A DNA stretch of 62,101 nucleotides from Lentzea cavernae (GTDB taxonomy: Bacteria > Actinomycetota > Actinomycetes > Mycobacteriales > Pseudonocardiaceae), in assembly GCF_014653695.1 (NCBI RefSeq), contig NZ_BNAR01000031.1, forward strand, positions 1-62,101, written 5' to 3'. Numbering within the stretch: position 1 is the first letter of the stretch; the number at the start of each line of letters is the position of its first letter. This document shows, in pieces, positions 34,342-42,579 of the stretch. The position numbers and the translations under genes are program-made. The notes under the pieces were generated by a model that was not told where the DNA came from, searched no databases, and saw only the letters and a program-made list of their open reading frames with translations.

Positions 34342-35112
34342 ATGGGCAACTCCGACTCGGCAGCTCAGGTGCAGTCCGTCGACAGAGCCATCAGCGTGCT
34401 GGAACTGCTTGCCCAAGGCGAGGCCGGTATCACCGAAATCGCTGGTGAGCTGGGTGTGCACAAGTCCACGGTGTCGAGACTCGTCTCGGTGTTGGAGGCG
34501 CGCGGCCTGGTGGAGCAGCTCGGCGAGAGGGGCAAGTACGCCATCGGTTTCGGCGTGGTGAGGCTGGCCGGCGCCGCCACCGGCCGCATGGACCTCACCA
34601 AACTCGGCCAGCCCGTCTGCCAGACCCTCGCGGACTCCTTCGGCGAGACCGTCAACATCGCCGTCCACGACGCCGGCGTCGCCATCAACATCACCCAGGC
34701 CCGCGGCTCCGCGGCCGTCTCCGCCGTGAACTGGATCGGCCAGCGCACCCCGTTGCACGCCACCTCGTCCGGCAAGGTCCTGCTGGCCTACCTGCCCGCG
34801 GACGAGCGGGCGCGGCTCGTCTCGTTGCCGCTCGACTCCTACACCGAGAAGACCGTGGTGGACGGCGCCCAGCTGCTGACCGAGCTGGACGCGGTGGCCT
34901 CGCAGGGGTTCGCCGCGTGCTTCGAGGAACTGGAGCTGGGGCTGCACGCCGTCGCCGTCCCGGTGCGCGGGCACCGGGGCGAGGTGGTCGCGGCGATGAG
35001 CGCCTCCGGGCCGTCGTACCGGTTGTCGCGGCAGCGGGTCGAGGAGATCGTGCCGGCGATGTCGACGGCGGCCGCGGACCTCTCCGCGCAGCTCGGCTAC
35101 TTCGCGGGCTGA
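34342..35112 (+). CDS. IclR family transcriptional regulator
   Basis: The 256-residue protein has an N-terminal winged helix-turn-helix (AISVLELLAQGEAGITEIAG, then GVHKSTVSRLVSVLEARGLV) and a C-terminal IclR effector domain (LADSFGETVNIAVHDAG, HATSSGKVLLAYL, VAVPVRGHRGEVVAAMSASG). It sits between the two arms of the choline/betaine cluster and probably controls both, with choline, betaine or a demethylated product as effector. A strong terminator follows. An upstream in-frame ATG at 34273 overlaps the repeats and was rejected. Confidence 0.92.
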   Translation: MGNSDSAAQVQSVDRAISVLELLAQGEAGITEIAGELGVHKSTVSRLVSVLEARGLVEQLGERGKYAIGFGVVRLAGAATGRMDLTKLGQPVCQTLADSFGETVNIAVHDAGVAINITQARGSAAVSAVNWIGQRTPLHATSSGKVLLAYLPADERARLVSLPLDSYTEKTVVDGAQLLTELDAVASQGFAACFEELELGLHAVAVPVRGHRGEVVAAMSASGPSYRLSRQRVEEIVPAMSTAAADLSAQLGYFAG

Positions 35113-35129
35113 CGGCGGGAGATCGGCCG

Positions 35130-35159
35130 ACGGGGAGTCCGGGACACCGGGCTCCCCGT
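35130..35159 (+). terminator. Terminator of the iclR gene
   Basis: ACGGGGAGTCCGG (35130-35142) and CCGGGCTCCCCGT (35147-35159) form a 13-bp stem with one G-U pair and the tetraloop GACA, 18 bases after the stop. The stem closely matches that at 8109-8151. Confidence 0.85.
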
Positions 35160-35272
35160 TCTCGTCGGGGCCGAACCTCCCGCTTCGCCCGGTTCGTCCC
35201 GCCGTCGAGCCCCGGTCGCGCGAACGGCGGTCTTGACACCCGGGGTGCGTCGGCCGCAGCTTGTTGCTGATA

Positions 35273-35288
35273 GCGGAACGAGTTCTGC
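35273..35288. promoter_or_regulatory. Candidate operator upstream of the dimethylglycine oxidase operon
   Basis: GCGGAAC-GA-GTTCTGC is an inverted repeat with one mismatch, 30 bases before the ATG at 35319, with TTGACA at 35233-35238 further upstream but no convincing -10. GGAAC/GTTCC-type palindromes fit IclR-family sites. The rest of the 206-base gap 35113-35318 holds only the iclR terminator. Confidence 0.4.
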
Positions 35289-35318
35289 GACTCGCAACTG
35301 CGGCGAAGGGGTGTCCTG

Positions 35319-37685
35319 ATGCCTGGTGAAGTGCCTCGCGTGGTGCTCGTGGGAGCGGGGATCGTCGGATGCGCGCTGGCCGACGAGCTCACCGACAAGG
35401 GCTTCACCGACGTCACGGTCCTCGACCAGGCCTCCGGTCTCGCGGTCGGCGGGTCCAGCGGCCACGCGCCCGGCCTGGTCTTCCAGACCAACTCGTGCCG
35501 CAGCATGACGCAGTTCGCGCGCTACACCGTCGAGAAGTACACGGCCCTGGGCTGCTTCGACCAGATCGGCGGCCTGGAGATCGCCACCAGCCCCGAACGG
35601 CTCGCCGACCTGTCCCGCAGGCAGGGCTGGGCCACGTCGTGGGGCGTGGAGAGCCGGTTGGTCGACGCGGACGAGGTCGCGCGGCTGCACCCGTTGCTGG
35701 ACCGGGACAGGCTGCTCGGCGGGTTCCTGATCCCGTCCGACGGCCTGGCCAAGCCGGTGAAGGCCTCCGAGGTCCAGGCCCAGCGCGCGATCGGGCGGGG
35801 CGCGCGGTTTGCTTTCGGGCAGAAGGTCGTCGCGGTCGAGACGAGCGGCGACCGCGTCACCGGGGTGCGCACCGAGACCGACGTCTTCCCGGCCGACGTC
35901 GTCGTGTCGTGCGCCGGGATGTGGGGACCGGTGCTGGGCGAGATGGTCGGCCTGACCGTGCCGCTCGTGCCGATGGCGCACCAGTACGTGTTCACCGGCG
36001 ACCTGAACGCCGACGCGGAAGCCTTGGCGCGCCAGCCGATCCTGCGGCACCAGGAAGCCGACCTGTACTTCCGCTCGCACGGTCAGGCGATCGGCATCGG
36101 CGCGTACGGGCACAAGCCCATGCCGATCTCCGCGCACGACATCACCGGCTCGGAGCTGCCGTTCACCGAGGAGGACTTCGAGGCGTCGTGGGAGTCGGCC
36201 GTCGAGCTGATCCCGGCGCTGGCGGAGGCCGGGGTCGACCGCGGGTTCAACGGGCTGTTCTCGTTCACCAGCGACGGGATGCCGTTGCTGGGCGAGCACC
36301 CCGGGCTGAAGGGCTTCTGGGTGGCGGAGGCGGTGTGGATCACGCACTCCGCCGGCGTGGCGCGGTCGATGGCCGAGTGGATCGTGGACGGGCAGCCGGA
36401 GCTGGACCTGCACTCGAGCGACCTCAACCGGTTCGAGCAGGTGCAGCTCGCGCCCGACTACGTGCTGGAACGCAGCTGCCAGAACTTCGTCGAGGTCTAC
36501 GACCTGCTGCACCCGTTGCAGCCCATGGAGAGCCCGCGGCCGATCCGCACCAGCCCCTTCCACAGCAGGCAGCAGGAGCTCGGCGCGTTCTTCCTGGAGG
36601 CGTCCGGCTGGGAGCGGCCGCACTGGTACGAGGCCAACGCCGGCCTGCCCGAGGTCGCCGAGGTGCCCGCCCGCGACGAGTGGGCGAGCCGCTACTGGTC
36701 ACCGATCTGCGGGGCCGAGGCGCTGGTGACGCGCAAGCGGGTCGCGCTGTTCGACATGACACCGTTGAAGCGGCTGGAGGTAAGCGGTCCGGGAGCGCTG
36801 GAGTTCTTGCAGCGCATGACGACGAACAACCTCAACCGCAAGCCCGGCGCGGTCGTCTACACGCTGCTGCTCGACGAGCAGGGCGGTGTGCGCAGCGACC
36901 TCACGATCGCGCGCCTCGGCGCCACCACGTTCCAGGTCGGCGCGAACGGCAACCTCGACCTCGACTGGCTCACCCGGCACGCGCCCGACGACGTGTTCAT
37001 CAAGGACATCACCGCCGGAACGTGCTGCATCGGCCTGTGGGGGCCGCTGGCGCGCGATCTGATCAACGACGTCCCGCACACCCTCGACACGCGGAAGGGC
37101 TACTTCACCGCGCAGAAGGCGTTCGTCAAGAACGTCCCGGTGACGGCGCTGCGACTGTCCTATGTGGGCGAACTCGGCTGGGAGCTCTACACCACCGCCG
37201 ATCTCGGCCCGAAGCTGTGGGACACGCTGTGGGAGGCCGGGCAGCGGCACGGCGTCATCGCGGCGGGGCGTGGCGCGTTCTCCAGCCTGCGCCTGGAGAA
37301 GGGCTACCGGTCGTGGGGCACGGACGTGACGACCGAGCACGACCCGTTCGAGGCGGGGCTGGGGTTCGCGGTGCGGCAGGACAAGGAGTTCCTGGGCAAG
37401 GGGTCGCTGCACAACCTGACCTCGACCAAGAAGCTCACCTGTCTCACGATCGACGACCCGCACAGCGTCGTGCTCGGCAGTGAACCCGTGTTCCACCAAG
37501 GCGAACCGGTCGGGTACGTGACGAGCGCGGCCTACGGGTACACGACAGGGCTGAACATCGCCTACGCCTGGCTGCCCAGCGAGATCGACGACGAGGTGGA
37601 GATCGAGTACTTCGGCCGGCGCGTCACCGCCCGGCCGGCACCGGAACCGTTGTTCGACCCCGAGATGAAGCGACTCCGGGCGTGA
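35319..37685 (+). CDS. Dimethylglycine oxidase-like FAD/GcvT fusion protein
   Basis: This 788-residue two-domain enzyme has residues 1-370 forming a DAO-type flavoprotein (VVLVGAGIVGCALADELTDKG, with SSGHAPGLVFQTN placing His 49 at the covalent FAD position of dimethylglycine oxidase). A linker region (NFVEVYDLLHPLQPMESPRPI) follows, and residues about 440-788 form a folate-binding GcvT/aminomethyltransferase domain. It resembles Arthrobacter dimethylglycine oxidase along its length. It should demethylate dimethylglycine to sarcosine, passing the methylene group to tetrahydrofolate. The stop overlaps the sarcosine oxidase start by GTGA. Confidence 0.9.
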   Translation: MPGEVPRVVLVGAGIVGCALADELTDKGFTDVTVLDQASGLAVGGSSGHAPGLVFQTNSCRSMTQFARYTVEKYTALGCFDQIGGLEIATSPERLADLSRRQGWATSWGVESRLVDADEVARLHPLLDRDRLLGGFLIPSDGLAKPVKASEVQAQRAIGRGARFAFGQKVVAVETSGDRVTGVRTETDVFPADVVVSCAGMWGPVLGEMVGLTVPLVPMAHQYVFTGDLNADAEALARQPILRHQEADLYFRSHGQAIGIGAYGHKPMPISAHDITGSELPFTEEDFEASWESAVELIPALAEAGVDRGFNGLFSFTSDGMPLLGEHPGLKGFWVAEAVWITHSAGVARSMAEWIVDGQPELDLHSSDLNRFEQVQLAPDYVLERSCQNFVEVYDLLHPLQPMESPRPIRTSPFHSRQQELGAFFLEASGWERPHWYEANAGLPEVAEVPARDEWASRYWSPICGAEALVTRKRVALFDMTPLKRLEVSGPGALEFLQRMTTNNLNRKPGAVVYTLLLDEQGGVRSDLTIARLGATTFQVGANGNLDLDWLTRHAPDDVFIKDITAGTCCIGLWGPLARDLINDVPHTLDTRKGYFTAQKAFVKNVPVTALRLSYVGELGWELYTTADLGPKLWDTLWEAGQRHGVIAAGRGAFSSLRLEKGYRSWGTDVTTEHDPFEAGLGFAVRQDKEFLGKGSLHNLTSTKKLTCLTIDDPHSVVLGSEPVFHQGEPVGYVTSAAYGYTTGLNIAYAWLPSEIDDEVEIEYFGRRVTARPAPEPLFDPEMKRLRA

Positions 37686-38779
37686 CCTACGACGTCATCG
37701 TGATCGGCCTCGGTGGCATGGGTAGTGCCGCCGCGTACCGGCTCGCCCAGCGCGGCCAACGGGTCCTGGGCCTGGAGAAGTTCTCGCCCGTGCACGCGCG
37801 GGGATCGAGCCACGGCGGGTCGCGCATCACGCGGCAGGCCTACTTCGAAGACCCCGCCTACGTGCCGTTGCTGCTCAGGGCCCACGAGATGTGGGACCAG
37901 ATCGAGCGCGACAGCGGCGAGCGGATCTTCCACCGCGTCGGCGGGATCATCGTCGGCGGGCCCGAGTCCGAGGCGATCAGGGGCAGCAGGGCCAGCGCCG
38001 AGCAGTGGGGCATCAGGCACGAGATGCTGGACGCGGGGGAGATCCGCGCCCGCTTCCCCCGGCTGAACCCGGTGCCGGACGAGATCGCGTTGTACGAGGA
38101 GGGCGCCGGGCTCGTCGTGCCGGAGTCGGCCGTGCGGGCCCACCTCGCGCTCGCCGAGCGGGCAGGCGCCGAACTGCGCTTCGAAGAACCGGTCACGCAC
38201 TGGGAACCCGGCAGGGTCACCACGACCCGCGGCACCTACGAGGCCGGGCACGTCGTCGTGTGCCCGGGCCCGTGGGCACCGGAACTGTTGGGGCACCTGG
38301 GAATCCCGTTTGAGATCGAACGGGCGGTGCAGTTCTACTTCACACCGCGCGAGGACTTCCGCGACCACCCGATCTACATCTGGGACCGTGCGGACGGCAC
38401 GAAGTTCTACGGCTTCCCCGAACTCGACGGCGCCGTGAAGGTCGCGTTCCACCACGGCGGCCAGATCTGCACGCCCGAGACCATCGACCGCACCGTCCAC
38501 GGCCACGAGGTCGAGGCGATGGCGAACGCCACCAGGTCACCGATGCCCGGCGTCGCCGGACCGTTCCAGCGCGCCGCGACCTGCCTGTACACCAACACCG
38601 CGGACCGGCACTTCGTCCTGGCCCGCGAGCACGGCGTGACCGTCGCGTGCGGCTTCTCGGGGCACGGCTTCAAGTTCGTGCCCGTCGTCGGCGAGATCCT
38701 GGCCGACCTCACGATCGACGGGGCCACGCGGCACCCGATCGCCCTGTTCGACCCTGCTCGCTTGAGAGGCGGAGCATGA
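37682..38779 (+). CDS. Monomeric sarcosine oxidase / N-methyl amino acid oxidase
   Basis: The 365-residue flavoenzyme starts VTYDVIVIGLGGMGSAAAYRL. GSSHGGSRITRQAYFEDP is the MSOX/SolA signature, Cys 301 in ATCLYTNT is at the covalent-FAD cysteine position, and CGFSGHGFKFVPVVGEIL matches the family C-terminus. It should oxidise sarcosine to glycine, formaldehyde and hydrogen peroxide. N-methyltryptophan or other N-methyl amino acids are alternatives, but the neighbours favour sarcosine. It is coupled on both sides (GTGA upstream, ATGA downstream). Confidence 0.88.
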   Translation: MTYDVIVIGLGGMGSAAAYRLAQRGQRVLGLEKFSPVHARGSSHGGSRITRQAYFEDPAYVPLLLRAHEMWDQIERDSGERIFHRVGGIIVGGPESEAIRGSRASAEQWGIRHEMLDAGEIRARFPRLNPVPDEIALYEEGAGLVVPESAVRAHLALAERAGAELRFEEPVTHWEPGRVTTTRGTYEAGHVVVCPGPWAPELLGHLGIPFEIERAVQFYFTPREDFRDHPIYIWDRADGTKFYGFPELDGAVKVAFHHGGQICTPETIDRTVHGHEVEAMANATRSPMPGVAGPFQRAATCLYTNTADRHFVLAREHGVTVACGFSGHGFKFVPVVGEILADLTIDGATRHPIALFDPARLRGGA

Positions 38780-39888
38780 CCGGCAGCCTGATCTCCACCC
38801 TTGAGGGCCGCTACTACACCGACCCCGCGATCTTCGCGCGGGAGCAGGCGAACATCTTCGAGGAGATGTGGTTCTGCGCGGTCCGCGCGGGCGACCTCCC
38901 GAACGCCGGTGACTTCCGCACCGTGCAGGTCGGACGGGAGAGCGTGCTCATCGCGCGGGACCGGCGCGGGGCGCTCAACGCGTTCCTGAACGTGTGCCGG
39001 CATCGGGGCGCGCGCATCTGCGTCGACGAGGCCGGAAGCGTCAAACGGGCGTTCCAGTGCCCTTACCACGCCTGGACGTACGCGTTGGACGGCAACCTGA
39101 TCGCCGCACCCAATCTCACCTCAATGCCGGACGTCGATCGCGTTGAGTACGGACTGAAAAAGGTGCATCTGCGCGAATGGCTCGGCTACGTGTGGGTGAA
39201 CCTCGCCGAGAATCCTCCGAGCTTCGAGGACGACGTGCTGAGCGCCGTCACCGAACGTTTGGGAACGCTCGACGCCATCGACGGCTACGAGATCGACCAG
39301 TTGTCCGTGGGCAGGCGGATCGTCTACGACGTCAAGGCGAACTGGAAGCTCATCATCGAGAACTTCATGGAGTGCTACCACTGCGCGACCATCCATCCCG
39401 AGCTCACCGAGGTGCTGCCCGAGTTCGCCGACGGCTACGCGGCGCAGTACTACGTCGGGCACGGCGCCGAGTTCGGTGACGACGTCAAGGGCTTCACCGT
39501 CGACGGCGGCGAGGGTTTCGGGAAACTGTCCGCGCTGGAAGAGGAACGCGACAGGAAGTACTACGCGATCACCGTCAAACCGCAGGTGTTCATCAACCTC
39601 GTGCCGGACCACGTGATCGTCCACCGGATGTACCCGCTGGCCGCGGACCGGACGGTCGTCGAGTGCGATTGGCTCTACGCCAAGGAAGTCGTCGACACCG
39701 GCCGTGACGTCTCTCGCTCGGTCGAGCTGTTCCACCGGGTGAACGAACAGGATTTCGAAGCCTGCGAGCGATGTCAGCCCGCCATGGCCTCCCGCGCCTA
39801 CGCGCAGGGCGGGGTGCTGGTGCCCTCGGAGCACCACATCGGCGGATTCCACGCCTGGCTGGTCCACAAACTGGAATCAACCGACTAG
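38776..39888 (+). CDS. Rieske oxygenase, glycine betaine monooxygenase-like alpha subunit
   Basis: The ATG at 38776 gives 370 residues. Rieske ligands are C74 and H76 (CRHRGARI) and C95 and H98 (CPYHAWTY). The mononuclear iron site follows the pattern ENFMECYHCATIHPEL with H202 and H207, and N196/E199 as the bridging region. Resemblance to GbcA-type and carnitine/stachydrine Rieske demethylases, together with the choline/dimethylglycine/sarcosine neighbours, points to glycine betaine N-demethylation to dimethylglycine. No reductase is adjacent; the ferredoxin and reductase of the divergent arm are the likely partners. Confidence 0.88.
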   Translation: MTGSLISTLEGRYYTDPAIFAREQANIFEEMWFCAVRAGDLPNAGDFRTVQVGRESVLIARDRRGALNAFLNVCRHRGARICVDEAGSVKRAFQCPYHAWTYALDGNLIAAPNLTSMPDVDRVEYGLKKVHLREWLGYVWVNLAENPPSFEDDVLSAVTERLGTLDAIDGYEIDQLSVGRRIVYDVKANWKLIIENFMECYHCATIHPELTEVLPEFADGYAAQYYVGHGAEFGDDVKGFTVDGGEGFGKLSALEEERDRKYYAITVKPQVFINLVPDHVIVHRMYPLAADRTVVECDWLYAKEVVDTGRDVSRSVELFHRVNEQDFEACERCQPAMASRAYAQGGVLVPSEHHIGGFHAWLVHKLESTD

Positions 39889-39900
39889 GGGATCGACTGC

Positions 39901-39932
39901 TCACCCGTGCACGCGAAAGCTTGCACGGGTGA
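39901..39932 (+). terminator. Terminator hairpin abutting the next start codon
   Basis: TCACCCGTGCA (39901-39911) pairs perfectly with 39922-39932. Inside, GC-GAAA-GC forms a tetraloop stem after one mismatch. It terminates the betaine operon 13 bases after the stop, and its 3' arm reaches the ATG of the next small gene, so it might also block that gene's ribosome site. Confidence 0.8.
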
Positions 39933-40195
39933 TGGAGCAGCCCGACCTCTTGCTCCCCGAAAGGGAGCCCGACCTCCTCCGCCGCATCCGGCTCCTGGCC
40001 GAGCGCGCGGAGCGGACGGCGCACGACAGGTCCAACTTCGTGGGACCGCCGCCGTCGCAGCAGCACCTCGACATCCTCGCGGAGATCAAGAAGCTGACGG
40101 ACGAGATGACCGCGACGGTGTCCGGACACGCGAGACGGGCCGAGGCTCTGCCCCGGCCCGCCAGACCCGCGGACGATCTGATCCCGAACGGGTAG
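39932..40195 (+). CDS. Small hypothetical protein
   Basis: The 87-residue frame starts MEQPDLLLPEREPDLLRRIR (ATG 39932; a GTG immediately before is possible). It is charged and helical, with SQQHLDILAEIKKLTDEMTA in the middle and a Pro/Arg tail. No ribosome site is visible because the upstream hairpin occupies it. It converges on secA2 with three bases between stops. No family is recognised. Confidence 0.6.
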   Translation: MEQPDLLLPEREPDLLRRIRLLAERAERTAHDRSNFVGPPPSQQHLDILAEIKKLTDEMTATVSGHARRAEALPRPARPADDLIPNG

Positions 40196-40198
40196 AGG

Positions 40199-42484
40199 TC
40201 AGCGGCGCTGGCCGCGCACCATCTTCACGAGACCCTTCATGCTCTCCTCGAGCCCGGAGCCGAACGGGTTGTCGTGCACCAGGTAGGTCCACGTCGAGCT
40301 CGGGCGCTTGACCCCGGCGTCGGCGAGGTCGTAGCCGTCGTCGGTGATCTTGGCGGCCTCGTACTTCTCCCTGGTGAGCTCCCAGGACTCCGGCACGATC
40401 TTGTTGAACGCCGGGATGGCCTCGCGGTGGAACTCGTCGAGCGGGTTCTGCCGTGCCAGCGCGCGCAGGTGGATGCCCTCGCGCAGGTCCGACAGGAACG
40501 TCAGGTGGTGCGTCCACAGGTCGTCGAGGAAGAACAGCGTGATCTTGCGGGCGGCGTCGGAGGCGACCTCGTCGGAGACGCCCTCCTTCTCGCCGACCTT
40601 CTCGAACGCCGCGTCCGTGCGCAGCACGACGTCGCGGTGCTTGAGCAGGATGTCGCGCTGGTGCTCGATCAGCTTGTTGTAGCGCCACGTGTTGCGGTGG
40701 ATCTCCAGGTTCACGCCCTCGGCCACGCGCTGCGCGTGCTCGAAGGTGTGCAGCAGGCCCTTGTCGTGCACCCGGCCGTCGTTGTCCACTTCGGACGGAT
40801 CCTCGGCGTCCGGCGCGTACTGCGTGATCAGGTCGTCCTGCATGGACGAGAAGAACACCGAGCCGCCGGGGTCGCCCTGACGGCCCGCGCGGCCGCGCAG
40901 CTGGTCGTCCAGGCGCGAGGACGAGTGGCGCCCGGAGCCGATCACGTACAGGCCGCCCAGCTCGGCGATCCGGTCGTGGTCCTCGCCCTCGTGGCCGCCG
41001 AGGCGGATGTCCGTGCCGCGGCCGGCCATCTGCGTGGAGACCGTGATGCGCTGGTGCGAACCGGCGTCGGCGATGATCGACGCCTCCTCGGCGTCGTTCT
41101 TCGCGTTGAGCACCACGCACTCGATGCCGGCGGCGCGCAGCTTGGAGGAGATCCGCTCCGACTCGGCGACGTCGAGCGTGCCGACGAGGATCGGGCGGCC
41201 GGTCTCGTGGACCGTCTTGATCTCCTCGACGATCGCGTCTTCCTTCTGCTCCAGCGTCGCGTAGAGGCGGAAGTGCTCGTCCTCGCGGATGTTCTCCTTG
41301 TTCGGCGGGATCACGAGCACCTCGAGCTCGTAGAACTCCCGCAGCGTCTCCGCGACGGCGACGGCGGTACCGGTCATGCCGCAGCGCGTCGGGTAGCGCG
41401 ACAGCAGCGCCTGCACCGTCATCGAGTCGAGGATCTCGCCCGACTCGGTGGTCTGGACGTTCTCCTTGGCCTCGACCGCGGCCTGCAGGCCGTCCGGCCA
41501 CCGCTGCAGCTTCGCGACACGGCCACGCGTGTCGTTGATCAGGTGCACCTTGCCGTCACGCACGATGTAGTCGACGTCGCGGTGCAGCAGCACCTGCGCG
41601 TGCAGCGCCACGTTGACCTTGGACAGCGTGGACGTGACGTGCTCCTGCGAGTACAGGTCGATCTCGCCGAGCGCGCGCTCGACGGCCTCGGACCCCGCAC
41701 CCGTGAGGAAGACGTTGCGCTCCTCGTCGTCGATCTCGTAGTGCAGCTCCTGCCGCAGCCGCTTCACCAGGTCGGCGATGACGGGGTCGGCCGCCTCCGC
41801 GCTGGTCGACCCGGCGAGCACGAGCGGCACGCGGGCCTCGTCGACGAGCACCGAGTCGGCCTCGTCGATCAGCGCGACCTCCGGCTCCGGCACGATCAGG
41901 TCGTCGGGGCTCGTGACGATCCGGTCCCGCAGGATGTCGAACCCGATCTCGCTGACCGGCGCGTACGTGACCTCGCACTGGTAGGCCTCGCGGCGCTCCT
42001 CGGCCTTCGAGCTGCCGTTGATCCAGCCCGCCGTGACGCCGAGCAGCCCGTACAGCGGCCGCATCCACTCCGCGTCGCGCTGGGCCAGGTAGTCGTTGAC
42101 GCTGACGACGTGGACGCGCTTGCCCTTGATCGCGAACCCGGCCGCCGCCATCGCGCCCGCGAGCGTCTTGCCCTCACCGGTCGCCATCTCGACGACGAGC
42201 CCGCTGAGCATGCCGAGCGCACCCAGCACCTGCACGTCGAACGGACGCTGCCCGATGGCGCGCTCGGCGGCCTCCCGGGTCAGCGCCACGAGTTCGGTGT
42301 CCGTGCTCTTCTCACGCAGCTTCGTGGCGTGTTCCGTCAGCTCCTCGTCGCTGAACGCCTTGAACGCGTCAGCGTGTTTCTCCACGTCCGCGAGCATTGC
42401 CTGGAACGGGGCGAGGTCGACAGAGCCCGGTTTCTGCGCGAACCTGCGCATCCGCTGCTTGAAGCGCGCCATGAGAGTGGTCAC
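40199..42484 (-). CDS. secA2: Accessory Sec translocase ATPase SecA2
   Basis: The 761-residue SecA-type DEAD-like motor is shorter than housekeeping SecA and lacks the zinc-binding SecB-interaction C-terminus, as expected for actinobacterial SecA2. Walker A is MATGEGKTLAGAMAA and motif II is IDEADSVLVDEAR. RCGMTGTAVAVAETLREFY, TQMAGRGTDIRLGG and RGRAGRQGDPGGSVFFSS are the helicase motif regions. In mycobacteria SecA2 exports a small protein subset through SecYEG. The start is GTG 42484 or ATG 42472 (MARFKQRM). Confidence 0.92.
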   Translation of the reverse strand: MTTLMARFKQRMRRFAQKPGSVDLAPFQAMLADVEKHADAFKAFSDEELTEHATKLREKSTDTELVALTREAAERAIGQRPFDVQVLGALGMLSGLVVEMATGEGKTLAGAMAAAGFAIKGKRVHVVSVNDYLAQRDAEWMRPLYGLLGVTAGWINGSSKAEERREAYQCEVTYAPVSEIGFDILRDRIVTSPDDLIVPEPEVALIDEADSVLVDEARVPLVLAGSTSAEAADPVIADLVKRLRQELHYEIDDEERNVFLTGAGSEAVERALGEIDLYSQEHVTSTLSKVNVALHAQVLLHRDVDYIVRDGKVHLINDTRGRVAKLQRWPDGLQAAVEAKENVQTTESGEILDSMTVQALLSRYPTRCGMTGTAVAVAETLREFYELEVLVIPPNKENIREDEHFRLYATLEQKEDAIVEEIKTVHETGRPILVGTLDVAESERISSKLRAAGIECVVLNAKNDAEEASIIADAGSHQRITVSTQMAGRGTDIRLGGHEGEDHDRIAELGGLYVIGSGRHSSSRLDDQLRGRAGRQGDPGGSVFFSSMQDDLITQYAPDAEDPSEVDNDGRVHDKGLLHTFEHAQRVAEGVNLEIHRNTWRYNKLIEHQRDILLKHRDVVLRTDAAFEKVGEKEGVSDEVASDAARKITLFFLDDLWTHHLTFLSDLREGIHLRALARQNPLDEFHREAIPAFNKIVPESWELTREKYEAAKITDDGYDLADAGVKRPSSTWTYLVHDNPFGSGLEESMKGLVKMVRGQRR

Positions 42485-42531
42485 GACGCGCCAACGTACG
42501 GCATCGGCTCCAGGTTCCGCAGAGGTCTTGA

Positions 42532-42572
42532 CTGTGAAGGCCCGATTTGTCCGTCAGGTCGGGCCTTCACAG
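42532..42572 (-). terminator. Terminator of the carboxylase-MFS operon
   Basis: CTGTGAAGGCCCGA (42532-42545) and its perfect complement (42559-42572) form a 14-bp stem with a 13-base loop, eight bases beyond the MFS stop and 48 bases before secA2. Confidence 0.88.
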
Positions 42573-42579
42573 CCTCTGA

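Noticed and set aside
28345..39888. Carnitine or stachydrine catabolic locus
   Set aside because: The Rieske enzyme alone would allow it, but choline-oxidase-like, BADH, dimethylglycine and sarcosine enzymes together fit choline/betaine far better.
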